NCBI GenBank assembly: GCA_964017185.1
Contig: OZ024875.1
Coordinates: 48,563,986-48,627,985 of the forward strand
Length of the DNA stretch: 64,000 nt
Direction: 5' to 3'
From: Rugalucina vietnamica
Taxonomy: Eukaryota > Mollusca > Bivalvia > Lucinida > Lucinidae
This document shows, in pieces, positions 46,901-53,983 of the stretch. The notes under the pieces were generated by a model, which made no database searches, was not told the origin of the DNA, and saw only the letters and a list, made by a program, of their open reading frames with translations. Position numbers and translations under genes: made by a program. Numbering within the stretch: the stretch's first letter is position 1; each line of letters starts with the position of its first letter.

Positions 46901-48950
46901 TTACAGGAAAACACAATATGAAAACCAACAATAGGTATAGGCAAAAACAAAGGCGCAGATCAGCTGTGCAGTAACTGCACAGCTGATCAGCACCTTTGTT
47001 TTCGCTACACAGATGGTACAATCCCTCGACTTCTTAAATCTGAAATCTCAAGAATCTAGTCTGCTTCTGTGACTGTACAGGCTGGTTTGTGTTGGGCCTG
47101 GTCAGAAACCCAAATTGTTGGTTTTCTTTTTGGGAAGTTACCCATTTCAGTTCACTTTTTGGACTTGACTGTGAATTCAATACATAATGTAACCCAAATA
47201 ATTTTCTCAGCTATTATAATTAGCATTTTGTAACAAATCATATTCAAGAACGACATACATAATGTCAGATTGTACATTTTTGCATTTTTGTCAGATTGTA
47301 GTTCATCACAAAAATAAAGTGCTGTTGAACATAAATTGGTCTACAGTATTGAAATTAAAGTAAAAAATAAAGCATCTAATTTTCCTGAACTTGTTGATCA
47401 AAGGGTGTAAAACATTTGTTACATACTGTTTTGTAAAGCTAAAATGGGAAATTGCCCATGTGGTGATTTGTGAGTTTTACTCACTGTTGCACCAAATATT
47501 ATGAAACAAATCAACTAACATCATAGATAAGACTGATTGTCATCCTGTAATCTCTAGGTACTCCAATACACATGGCTCCCGAGTTGTTTACTGGTCGCTA
47601 TGACAGCAGTGTTGATGTCTATGCCTTCGGTATCCTATTCTGGTACATATGTGCTGGCAGTGTACGGCTACCACAGAACTTTGAACAATGTGCTAATAAA
47701 GACATGCTGTGGAACAATGTGAAAAAAGGTAGGTATCTACAACCAGTTTACGCCCCCATTATCTAGAGACATAACTGAGAACAACTATTGCAGATGAAAC
47801 CAACAAACATAAACATATATGAGCCACTGCATAAGAAAATCAACAAAATGCTTGAACGAAAACAAAGGCGCAGATCAACTTTGCGGTAACCGCGAAGCTG
47901 ATCAGTGCCTTTGTTTTCGCTACAGAGATAGTATAATCCCTCTTCTACTTAAATACAAAATTTCAAGCCTCTAACCATCTTCTGAGAGTGCACAGCTCAG
48001 TTTGTGTCAGACCTGGTTGGAACCCAAATTGTTGTTTTTCTAACGCACAGGCTCATATATACCTGTCTGGAAACAACCTACATTCTTACATTGATTTCAT
48101 CTGCATTGGTTATTCCCTGTGTGGTTGGATGTCTCTGGATAACTCGTGTGGTTTAGAATAGTGATAAGATTTATGGGAAAGGAGGTGGGCCTTACACTGG
48201 TTGTGGCTATTTTAAAAGCTACATCACCTCATCAGTGACCCACTTACTTTTTGGTGGCCTAATGGTAGTACACCACAACCTCTTTATAACGCTGTTGTTA
48301 GGGTCCAAGCCAATTTCTGTCTTAGCTATCCAATCCATGTTATAACAAGAGTAAATTGTACAGACATATAGCAAAACTAGTCTAAAATGACAATTTGGGG
48401 TCTAGCATTGATCAGTGTTATATCCAAAACCATTATAATGAACCGTGTCATAAAGAGGTCCAGGTGTATCTGAGGCATCCTGGGTTTGAATTCCAGCTGC
48501 ACTAGTTTGTGCCCTAGAGCAAGACACACTAACTACACATAGTATACTGGAAGGGATGCCTCTCGCTTGACATGGATTTGCAAAGCATGTGAAGCTGGGC
48601 CAGACTGCCCCGATCTGGTACTAATTAAGATCTGTTTTATTTCTATGCTCTATTAGTACTGTGATATTATAAGATCAAGATAATGCACTACTGACTGTGT
48701 TTTTAGAAAACTATTTTTCCTAATTCTTGCAGGACTACGCCCCGAACAGCTACCAGTTTTTGACGAGGACAGTTGGACGTTGATGTCAGATTGTTGGGAG
48801 GGTGAGCCCAGCAAGCGCCCCCTACTGGGGGACGTCCAACAACAACTGTCACAGATCTATGAGAGATACAAGTCTGGCCCCAGTCTCAGAACAGCAAAGG
48901 ACGGGCCGTCTTACAAGTCGGGCAAACCACTCAAGTACAAAATCAAATGA
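25902..48950 (+). CDS. DSTYK: Dual serine/threonine and tyrosine protein kinase, 15 exons (up to 1010 aa)
   Basis: DSTYK is a cytoplasmic kinase implicated in FGF/ERK signalling and cell-death control in vertebrates. CDS exons: 25902-26022, 27295-27809, 28923-29748, 32424-32576, 33481-33557, 34108-34191, 34851-34928, 42224-42321, 43797-44005, 44433-44589, 45379-45534, 46239-46329, 46805-46883, 47558-47728, 48733-48950. All borders are GT-AG and every phase agrees. The N-terminal region (1-720) matches vertebrate DSTYK along its length ([34 protein letters not shown]). The kinase domain (about 726-985) has GRGQYGVV, Lys752, Glu768, HRDIKLKN (Asp848, Asn853), DLG (Asp866) and MAPE. DLG replaces DFG, as in vertebrate DSTYK. 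A Pro/Ser-rich insert near 240-315 makes it longer than the human protein (929 aa). Exons 6 and 7 look like duplicates; with one of them the product is 982-984 aa. Introns are packed with MITEs. No plausible alternative identity. Confidence 0.97.
26300..26650 (-). mobile_element. tRNA-derived SINE, minus strand
   Basis: On the minus strand the head reads GCGAGGTAGCCGAGGGGTTA (A box), then the B box GGGTTCAATCCCC (around 26590). The body extends leftward through GACGTTAACTGGAGGCC to a T-rich end near 26310. It lies in DSTYK intron 1. Confidence 0.7.
28203..28440 (+). mobile_element. Family B MITE, copy 5
   Basis: Nearly intact, in DSTYK intron 2. Perfect stem GCTTCGCAGTAACTGCGAAGC. The flanks read CATTT before the left terminus and ATTTG after the right, suggesting a short A/T target duplication. 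Confidence 0.88.
28718..28865 (+). mobile_element. tRNA-derived SINE
   Basis: The A box is GGTGGCCTAGAAGTTAGG and the B box GGGTTCAATCCTC. The tail (GGTGGCTCTGTCGCTTCATG) ends about 50 bases before DSTYK exon 3. Confidence 0.65.
29892..30092 (+). mobile_element. Family F repeat, copy 1
   Basis: It starts TGGACCTCGTTATAATATGG and ends with the loose inverse (GAGAGAGGTTGTGGTG). The shared interior CTATATGTCTATA...CTTGTTATAACAAG also occurs near 48.3 and 55.6 kb. Confidence 0.65.
30245..30521 (-). mobile_element. Family A MITE, copy 6
   Basis: A nearly intact copy in DSTYK intron 3: termini ATTACGAAAACATGCCCAT and CGGACATGTTTTCCTGAT. The palindrome GAACCGCCTCGCTGAGGCGGTTC is perfect apart from its centre. 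Confidence 0.88.
30832..31063. mobile_element. Family E MITE, copy 2
   Basis: CCCGAAGTTATAAAACTTTT at the left and AAAAAGTTTTATAACCTCGGG at the right. The inner palindrome AATGCCAACAATTGTTGACATT has one mismatch relative to copy 1. Confidence 0.82.
31064..32423. other. DSTYK intron 3 interior
   Basis: Mostly unique-looking AT-rich sequence. 31665-31860 carries a family K-like block (CTGATCATCAGGGAGACTCC ... AATCTCCCTGAAATGGG) that recurs at 45.19-45.35 kb. No exon was recognised. Confidence 0.45.
32622..33345. mobile_element. Foldback element made of inverted 16-mer arrays
   Basis: The left arm (about 32622-32790) has repeated ACATTTCGTCTAAAGG-like units. The right arm (about 33105-33345) has the complementary CCTTTAGACGAAATGTC-like units. 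The loop between them is unrelated and AT-rich. It starts about 45 bp after the DSTYK exon 4 donor. Confidence 0.8.
34108..34191 (+). other. DSTYK: DSTYK exon 6 (28 codons), duplicate pair member a
   Basis: Phase 0/0. It reads [16 protein letters not shown], continuing to LLERMKQ. This is the closer match to the single equivalent segment of vertebrate DSTYK as I remember it. Confidence 0.85.
34573..34809 (-). mobile_element. Family B MITE, copy 6
   Basis: It separates DSTYK exons 6 and 7. The stem reads TTCGCGGTTACCGCGAA, with G and C exchanged for the usual A/T-flanked pair on both arms. The flanks TATTT and ATTTA suggest a short duplication. Confidence 0.88.
34851..34928 (+). other. DSTYK: DSTYK exon 7 (26 codons), duplicate pair member b
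   Basis: Phase 0/0 with good splice sites (TTTTTACCACAG before, GTATGG after). It reads [16 protein letters not shown], continuing to LRKKMQK. By eye it has about 8 identities plus many conservative matches to exon 6 over 26 positions. Confidence 0.72.
35155..35420 (+). mobile_element. tRNA-derived SINE, full length
   Basis: The best-preserved tRNA head in the window: TAGCTCGGTTGGTAGAGCG (A box) and GGGTTCGAATCCC (B box). The body contains CTTGAGCAAGGCACTTTAC and AAATGGGTACCTG, like known metazoan SINE core domains. Its minus strand yields misleading ORFs (35061-35360). Confidence 0.8.
35609..37561 (+). mobile_element. Family A MITE, copy 7, split by a family C element
   Basis: The left part (35609-35700) starts ATCAGGAAAACACGTCCGTG and stops at ACCTATTTTT. 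The right part (about 37380-37561) resumes CTTATTTTTGCTCC and ends AAGTTTTCGTAAT. Joined, they match other family A copies without loss, so this is a clean nested insertion. Confidence 0.85.
35701..37379 (-). repeat. Family C element inside a family A MITE
   Basis: Reverse orientation: it starts AGCTCACCTGAGCCGAAGG and ends GGACCATTGGTCCTCTGG. Three units centre on GTCACATGACCAAGATGG near 35900, 36365 and 36830. A longer unit variant includes TTTACATGGGAAAAAGTG and GCAGCCTGA. Confidence 0.87.
37620..37775 (-). mobile_element. tRNA-derived SINE (family S1), minus strand
   Basis: The minus strand reads GGATTAGTAGATAAGC, then GGGTTTGATTTCCAGC and TCCAGTCTTTTGGAG. It sits just outside the right end of family A copy 7. 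Confidence 0.6.
37792..38059 (-). mobile_element. Family A MITE, copy 8 (palindrome half deleted)
   Basis: Termini ATTAAGAAAACTTGCCCATA and CGGACATGTTATCCTGAT. One arm of the central palindrome is missing (ACACATTAGAGGTGGTTC), so the GC-rich hairpin cannot form. Confidence 0.82.
38284..38486 (-). mobile_element. Family B MITE, copy 7 (hairpin truncated)
   Basis: The outer termini are intact, but the stem is cut to GGCGCTGATCAGCTTTGCAT, leaving half a hairpin. Flanks CTATAT and ATATAG. Confidence 0.78.
38938..40044 (+). repeat. Family D element, copy 1
   Basis: It starts ATGCCCCCAACTTCGAAGAA with the hairpin GTTGAGGGGGCAT and ends GGGGGCATTGTGTTTTACAA plus ACACACATTTCTAG. Inside are three diverged 200-230 bp repeats containing GTGGGTACCTTGTGTG, CTCCTACAGTTT and GAAGATATGCATGTGGT. 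No ORF. Confidence 0.8.
40585..40725 (+). mobile_element. Family B MITE, copy 8 (partial)
   Basis: A degenerate left half: TGAGCAATGTCATGAGAAAA and CCTTTGTTTTTGCTACACAG are recognisable, with most of the hairpin deleted. Confidence 0.6.
41109..42160 (-). repeat. Family C element, about two units
   Basis: It starts AGCTCACCTGAGCCGAAGG. Units carry CAGGTCACATGACCAAG near 41315 and GTCACATGATCAAGATGG near 41771. It degrades toward CTCAGGTGAGCG, about 65 bp before DSTYK exon 8. Confidence 0.82.
42329..42566 (+). mobile_element. Family B MITE, copy 9, beside a splice donor
   Basis: The left terminus GAGCC begins only 7 bases after DSTYK exon 8 ends at 42321. The stem is the TGTGCAG/CTGCACA version with a GAAAC-containing loop. 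Confidence 0.87.
43084..43258 (-). mobile_element. Family B MITE, copy 10
   Basis: Shortened on one side; perfect stem GCTGTGCAGTTACTGCACAGC. It lies in DSTYK intron 8. Confidence 0.85.
43577..43768 (+). mobile_element. Family H repeat, copy 2
   Basis: CCTGGTGTACCC, ACATAGGCAAACAGCATAAA and ATGATAATGATGGGCATG align with copy 1. The inverted arm is eroded. It ends about 30 bp before DSTYK exon 9. Confidence 0.6.
44025..44121. repeat. Near-perfect 97-nt hairpin
   Basis: The inner arms 44043-44072 and 44074-44103 are perfectly complementary around a single central base (44073). Pairing continues out to 44025/44121 with a G-T pair at 44041/44105 and two mismatches. It begins 19 bases after the DSTYK exon 9 end at 44005. 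Confidence 0.9.
45185..45375 (+). repeat. Family K-like repeat abutting an exon
   Basis: CCTGATCATCAGGGAGTCTT to AAAAATCTCCCTGATTT matches the block near 31.67-31.85 kb. Its distal part (TCTTTCAAACTAATCACATG) runs into the acceptor of DSTYK exon 11 at 45378. Confidence 0.6.
45554..45792 (+). mobile_element. Family B MITE, copy 11
   Basis: It starts 19 bases after the exon 11 end. The stem is GCTGTGCAGTAACTGCACAGC. The right terminus reads CTCGTGTCATGGCTCAT. Confidence 0.87.
45978..46215 (+). mobile_element. Family H repeat, copy 3
   Basis: CCTGGCATCCTTTTTGTGGC, an inverted AGTCCCAGATG/CATCTGGGGATA pair, and TGATAATGATGGGCAAGTCC. A 13-bp internal duplication is present (GATGTGACACCG twice). 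It ends about 25 bp before exon 12. Confidence 0.7.
46914..47139 (+). mobile_element. Family B MITE, copy 12
   Basis: It starts about 30 bases after the exon 13 end, with the TGTGCAG/CTGCACA stem. The left terminus is degraded (ACACAATATGAAAACC). Confidence 0.84.
47820..48056 (+). mobile_element. Family B MITE, copy 13
   Basis: It starts about 90 bases after the exon 14 end. The stem TTTGCGGTAACCGCGAA has one unpaired change. Flanks are ATATAT on both sides. Confidence 0.85.
48057..48150. repeat. Family G repeat, copy 3 (partial)
   Basis: ACCTGTCTGGAAACAACCTA, TTGATTTCATCTGCATTGGT and GATGTCTCTGGATAACTCG align with the copies at 16.4 and 23.4 kb. Confidence 0.55.
48240..48545 (+). mobile_element. 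SINE split by a family F element
   Basis: An A-box segment (TGGTGGCCTAATGGTAGTAC, to about 48273) and a B-box segment (GGGTTTGAATTCCAGC, from about 48481) are separated by a family F copy (about 48275-48467, CCTCTTTATAACGC to TAAAGAGGTCCAGG). Confidence 0.6.
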
Positions 48951-49090
48951 CTGGATGGTGAAGATTTTGGAGGTTCCTATACTGAGCATAAGAAGACAGA
49001 TTATTCACCGGATTCGTGCACGACAGTTTTCACGGATTTTGCTTCCTATTTCTTTCACTTATCAGACATTAGACCACTTCATTCATAAAA

Positions 49091-49290
49091 TGAGCTGCAA
49101 TGCGAGAAAACCAGTCTTCGGTGTTTCCGACCAGGTCCAACATAAATTGGCAGGCACAATCACAGAAGAAGACTAGAAACTTGAAATTTCGGATTTAAGA
49201 AGAAGAGGAAATGTACTATCCATGAAGCAAAAACAACTATGCTTTGTTTTCACATAGACAAATCTCTCTGACTTCCTCATGAAGTGGCTG
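49091..49290 (-). mobile_element. Family B MITE, copy 14 (hairpin deleted)
   Basis: It lies about 140 bp after the DSTYK stop codon, probably within its 3' UTR. The stem is gone; GAAGCAAAAACAACTATGCT replaces it. Confidence 0.75.
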
Positions 49291-49358
49291 ATATCTTATC
49301 CTTTAAGATTTTTTTTTCTTTAATCAAAAGCTAGCTCTCTGATTGTGTCTTAGATGTC

Positions 49359-49634
49359 ATCAGGAAAACATGTCCGTGACAAGTATACCCCCTTGAACCC
49401 TACTTTTATATAGTAAAAGTGGGGTTTACAGGGGTATACCTATTTTTCTTATTTTTGCTCCAAAACATAGACTGTGGGTACTCGTTAGAACCGCCTCGGC
49501 GAGGCGGTTCTAACGTGTACCCACAATCTATGTTTTGAGCAAAAATAAGAAAAATATCGAAAAAAATCTTCAGAAAATTTTCAATTTTTACAACTTAAAA
49601 ATCACTGTATGTTGCATGGACGTGTTTTCATAAT
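49359..49634 (+). mobile_element. Family A MITE, copy 9
   Basis: The cleanest copy: termini ATCAGGAAAACATGTCCGTG and GACGTGTTTTCATAAT. Perfect palindrome GAACCGCCTCGGCGAGGCGGTTC with extended arms TAGACTGTGGGTAC and GTACCCACAATCTA. Confidence 0.9.
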
Positions 49635-49744
49635 GTGTGTCCAGTATTTACAGATTTTGTATCATTTGATTTTTAAAAGGTTTTGAGAGGGAAACTTTTT
49701 TCAAGGTAGTTAACAACAAACTTAAAAAATGCTCTCATATAGCA

Positions 49745-50119
49745 TGTGTTCGGGGTTCTCCAATGGTACCATTTGGGAAAACCAACAATGTGGTTTCCGA
49801 ACAGATCCGACACAAAACGGGCTGTACAGTCACAGGAGATAGCTAGAAGCTGGAAATTTTGGATTAAGAAAGTAGAGGCATTGTACTATCCGTGTAACGA
49901 AAACAAAGGCGCTGATCAGCTTCGCGGTTACTGCGAAGCTGATCTGCGTCTTTGTTTTCGCATATGCAGATTGTTGGTTTTCTCATGATGTGGCTCATTT
50001 GTACCAATTTAATTACCAATGGTACCATTGGTAAAGAAATTGGTGCAAATGGTAAAAATGGTAATGCCATTGGTAACAATGTTACCAACCAATGGTACCA
50101 TTGGGAGAACCCTCGAACA
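49745..50119. mobile_element. Inverted-repeat element with nested family B copy 15
   Basis: The ends read TGTGTTCGGGGTTCTCCAAT and the inverse ATTGGGAGAACCCTCGAACACA. Near the right end are several ACCAATGGTACCATTGGTAA-type blocks in both orientations. A family B MITE (about 49770-49998, stem CTTCGCGGTTACTGCGAAG) occupies the left half. Confidence 0.7.
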
Positions 50120-50706
50120 CACGCATAAATTGGCAGAATGAGCTCTTATTTGAGAAAAATCACTCTTAAGTACAACCTTTTTGTTTTGACACCACATTGT
50201 TTGATTGATGAGTTTTTATGAGAAGTTGGTTTTAGTTATAACATTACCTGATACCCAGTTGGTTTAAAATGGGAAAAAAATATTGTCCATCTTGCCATTT
50301 GAAATATTGTTAGTTATCATATTAAAATATCTGTTTTAAAAATGGATGGAAATTAAAACCCCACAGTTGTCAGTGGGATGGGTAGTTGTGCTAAAGAAAA
50401 GAGAAATTATTCGTGCGATAAGTACATGTAGCTATGTCCATGAAATGAAATTGGGTACAGTAGTTTAGCCCAGGGAATATAAATGATACGAGTTAGGGCT
50501 GTAGAGTAGTTTGTCATGAAGACAGGTGATTACGGGGCAGTGGGTTGGGAGTAAACATTAAATAATATTGTGGGTGAGTAGTTATGTCCATTAAATGGTT
50601 TGGGTCAGTAGTGTAACCCATAAAATCACACTTAGGAGTACTTGTATTATTCCCATTAAAGGCAGTGGGGTTAGTAGTAAAAGCCATAAAATATAAGTAT
50701 TGTAGA

Positions 50707-51602
50707 TCACTGTGTCCAATCGGAATGCAGGAAGAACGGTCGAAATGCTGGATTGGCATTGTTTTAACTTCGGATTGCAGTAGTTTTGGTTGGATTTGCC
50801 GCCATTTTTGGAGGAAACAATTTGGACCAGGTAACAAAAACGTTTATTATAATACAGGCCACCTTCGCTGCCTCGAAAAACAACTACAGGGAGAGACGCT
50901 CGGGAGTGAGAGATCACTTTGACATAAGTGGGGTTTTCGAGACAACTGAGTTTGAGATAGCGCAGGTGGCCTGCATTACGAGTTTATATCAACGTAATCA
51001 CTAGCCTATCCGGATCTACATGCATGGCTCTTTCTGGCAATTGTTCTGCCAATGCGTAAGCTCCACTGTAAACATTCAAGGAGATTTTTGTTTTGCATGT
51101 TTGGCCATACGCTATAATAGTGTTCGCCCCAAAAAGATTACTGCTATTGTCATTTTCTTCAAAGTATTGACAAACTGCTTGCGCATGGGACTGAATCATA
51201 AGAAGCCAATTGCTCCTGATTTTTTGCCCAAGCAAACGTAGGTTTCAATAAAATACCGCAAAGACAAAGTAACGACAGATAATATGGCAACCTGGGTTTT
51301 CAAAGTTTGCAAGTACATATATTTGAATAGATTAATGTGTTGTAAGGTCTAGCATGCAAGTGGAATGCTCGTTTTTGTGCAGAACAATTGGCGGTTAGGG
51401 GCAAGTATGTAGATTTGGATAGGCTAGTGCTTATGTTGACAAACTCTTTTAATATCTATATAAAACGTTTTTGTTACCTGGTCCAAATAGTTTCCTCCAA
51501 AAATGTTGGCGAATATAACGGAAACTACCGCAATATGGAGTTAAAACATCGCCGATCGGGTGTTTCGACTGTTCTTCCGGTGTTCCGATTGCACACGGTG
51601 TA
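50707..51602. mobile_element. Foldback element with long interrupted arms
   Basis: The left end CACTGTGTCCAATCGGAA pairs with the right end TTCCGATTGCACACGGTG. GGAGGAAACAATTTGGACC pairs near 51480, and ACTAGCCTATCCGGATCTAC (about 51000) pairs near 51405-51425. The left arm carries about 130 bp extra, and the loop is about 51060-51370. The short ORFs here (71-108 residues) match no domain I know. Confidence 0.75.
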
Positions 51603-52483
51603 GATGGTTATGCAGTGGGTTGTACATGCAGCAATAATAAAGTGTTTTGACCAGGACATAAAAGAGCATTGGGATAAAAATGTAAACTATGAAAGACTAT
51701 ACGTGTATCTATATCTTCTTTGCAAGAAGAATACATGTAATGATTTATTATGTTTATAATCGTTTTTCTAAGAAGGAATGTTTTTCTTGCTAAAAGCTTT
51801 GTATGAAGTCTGTATGAAATGTTCTCAACTTTTAGAGAGACAGGAGTGCCATGCACACTGGGTTTAACCGACCCAAGTGCTTTATAAAAGTATTTTGATT
51901 TTTGTTTTAAATACAGAATGACTTTTCTTCCTTTTCATATTATTGTTTGACTCGTATTTGTCCAAATTTAAAATTAATTTTCTGGGATCACAGTGTATTT
52001 TCAGTTTTGTTGAGTTGTGTGGTGAACTTTCGTCTTCCCAAAATTACTTCAGTATAATTTTCATGTTATTCATTTTGTCATAATGGTAAATTTACTTATG
52101 TAAATGACTTGTGAATGATAAGTATATTGTAATTTGTCGGCATTTGGTATGTTAATTGCAACTAGTCATGATAAAATATGCAAACATAGGCACAGATCAA
52201 CTACATGAGAATGCTGGATGATCAGAGCCTGTATTGTAAAGATTTGACAAGATATGGCCTGTAGCAATCAAGAATGACTTTGATAAATATGTTGTTCTGT
52301 TATTCAAAAACTTCTTTGTTTCCATGAGTGTTATGTCCCATCGCACCACTCATTCATTCGAGATTTTCTGCTGTGGTTGGAAGGTCGGGTTGGCAGATCA
52401 CATGATGCGTAGCTGAAAATAGCACAGGTATTCGATACAATGTATCATATAAGTACAATCTCTGACATACTGCGTCAGGGAGT
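51603..52483. other. Intergenic, nothing recognised
   Basis: AT-rich sequence with no exon, RNA gene or family copy recognised. Confidence 0.4.
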
Positions 52484-52565
52484 CGACTCTTTGGCTCAGT
52501 GGTTAGAGCATTGGATTTCTACCGCGGCAGTCCGGGTTCGAATCCCATCAGGGATGTGGGATTTT
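52484..52565 (+). mobile_element. tRNA-like head, SINE or tRNA pseudogene
   Basis: GGCTCAGTGGTTAGAGCATT (A box) and GGGTTCGAATCCC (B box, about 52534-52546), with GTCGACTCTT and CAGGGATGTGG outside. The acceptor stem does not close convincingly, so a functional tRNA is unlikely. Confidence 0.6.
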
Positions 52566-52797
52566 TTTAAACTATGCATCATTTCTTAGTTACGAATTTT
52601 CATATTAGTAAGAATGAGCTAAAAGCAGGTGTAACATGTACATGGTTACTAGTGAATAGCCACATGCTTGTACATGTGCTTGGTTCTATTTATTATCAGT
52701 AATTTATTTGTTAAGCTCTGTTGATTTCTCAAGATATTTTGAGCATGAAAACACGAGCATCTTTAACAGCTAAGCAAAGCCATGTCCATAAGACATT

Positions 52798-52978
52798 TGT
52801 GCCGCGTCATGAGAAATTCAACATTTTGTAACTACGAAGCTGATCAGTGGCTTTGTTTTCGCTACATCTCTTCTTTCTAAATCTAAAATTTCTAGCCTCT
52901 AGCCGTCTTATGTGCTTATACAGCTTGTTTAATATTGGACCTGTTCGGAAACCACATTGTTGACTTTGCGGCTCATTT
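52798..52978 (+). mobile_element. Family B MITE, copy 16 (shortened)
   Basis: GCCGCGTCATGAGAAATTC at the left; half stem AACTACGAAGCTGATCAG; right end TTGCGGCTCATTT. Confidence 0.75.
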
Positions 52979-53175
52979 AGTTTTGTCATAAATACTTTGA
53001 GGGGAGCCTTATGGCCTATTAGAGTGTACAGGTCCTGTTTGCTCAGCGGATAGAATGTCTCCTTCTGGAGTGATAGGTTGCAAGTTAGAGCCTAAATACT
53101 AGCACTTTTTAAAGCCTCTCTAAATATTAAGAAAGTTATGCTGTTCAATGGCTGATTATTTTGGTCATCTCTTGT

Positions 53176-53376
53176 ATGAGCCGTGACGCCAAACAACGAT
53201 CATAGGAGTTTCGGACCAGCTCTGACACAAATCGGCCTGTTCAGTCCCAGAAAAAGGCTAGAAGCTTGAAATTTTGGACTTATGGAGAAGAGCAATTGTA
53301 CTATCTGTGTAGTGAAAACAAAGGCGTCTTTGTTTTTGCATATGCAAAAATCAGGTTTTCTCAAGATGCGGCTAAT
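53176..53376 (-). mobile_element. Family B MITE, copy 17 (hairpin deleted)
   Basis: ATGAGCCGTGACGCC and AGGTTTTCTCAAGATGCGGC frame it. The stem is reduced to AAAGGCGTCTTTGTTTTTGC. Confidence 0.78.
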
Positions 53377-53473
53377 ATGAAATAGGCTTGTTTCGAGCTC
53401 AAAATGTCCTGGTCTATTTACTGTGTGTATGGCATTGCTGTTGTTACAGTTTATTCAAACACCTACCATATAA

Positions 53474-53698
53474 ATGAGCCTGTGCATGAGAAAACCAACA
53501 ATCTGGGTTTCCGATCACATACAAAACCGGCCTGTACAGCCACAGAAGCAGCCTAGAAGCTTTAATTTTTGGGTATAAGTAGAGGAGGAATTGTACTATC
53601 CTTGTAAAGTCGCTGATCAGCTGTGCAGTTACTGCACAGCTGACCTGTGCCGTTGTTTTCGCCTATGCAAATTGTTGGTTTTCCATGTGGCGGCTCAA
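53474..53698 (-). mobile_element. Family B MITE, copy 18
   Basis: Perfect stem GCTGTGCAGTTACTGCACAGC. Flanks ATAAAT and AAATAT. Confidence 0.85.
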
Positions 53699-53983
53699 AT
53701 ATAAGTTCTTTCAATGCAAAGTCATTTTGAGTCAAAATTTGATGCTTGTTATGAATCAAATGAAATAAATTATTTTCTCATCAATTATTTTTTCTTTAAA
53801 ACCCCTTGTGTTCAGAATCAGAATCACCACACTACAACACTGCATTGCGTATGTGCCCAGCAATTTTCTTATAATAAGGCATGAAAGTATTGATAATAAA
53901 GTGCCTGTTCTATCAGCGTACCTCTCTCGAGTCTTTAGGAAAAATTTCCACTGCTGATAAAAGGAGTTACAACAAAAGCTTTT

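Noticed and set aside
50591-51241. Overlapping ORFs of 71-108 residues
   Set aside because: They lie in the arms and loop of a foldback, occur on both strands, and match no domain I recognise.
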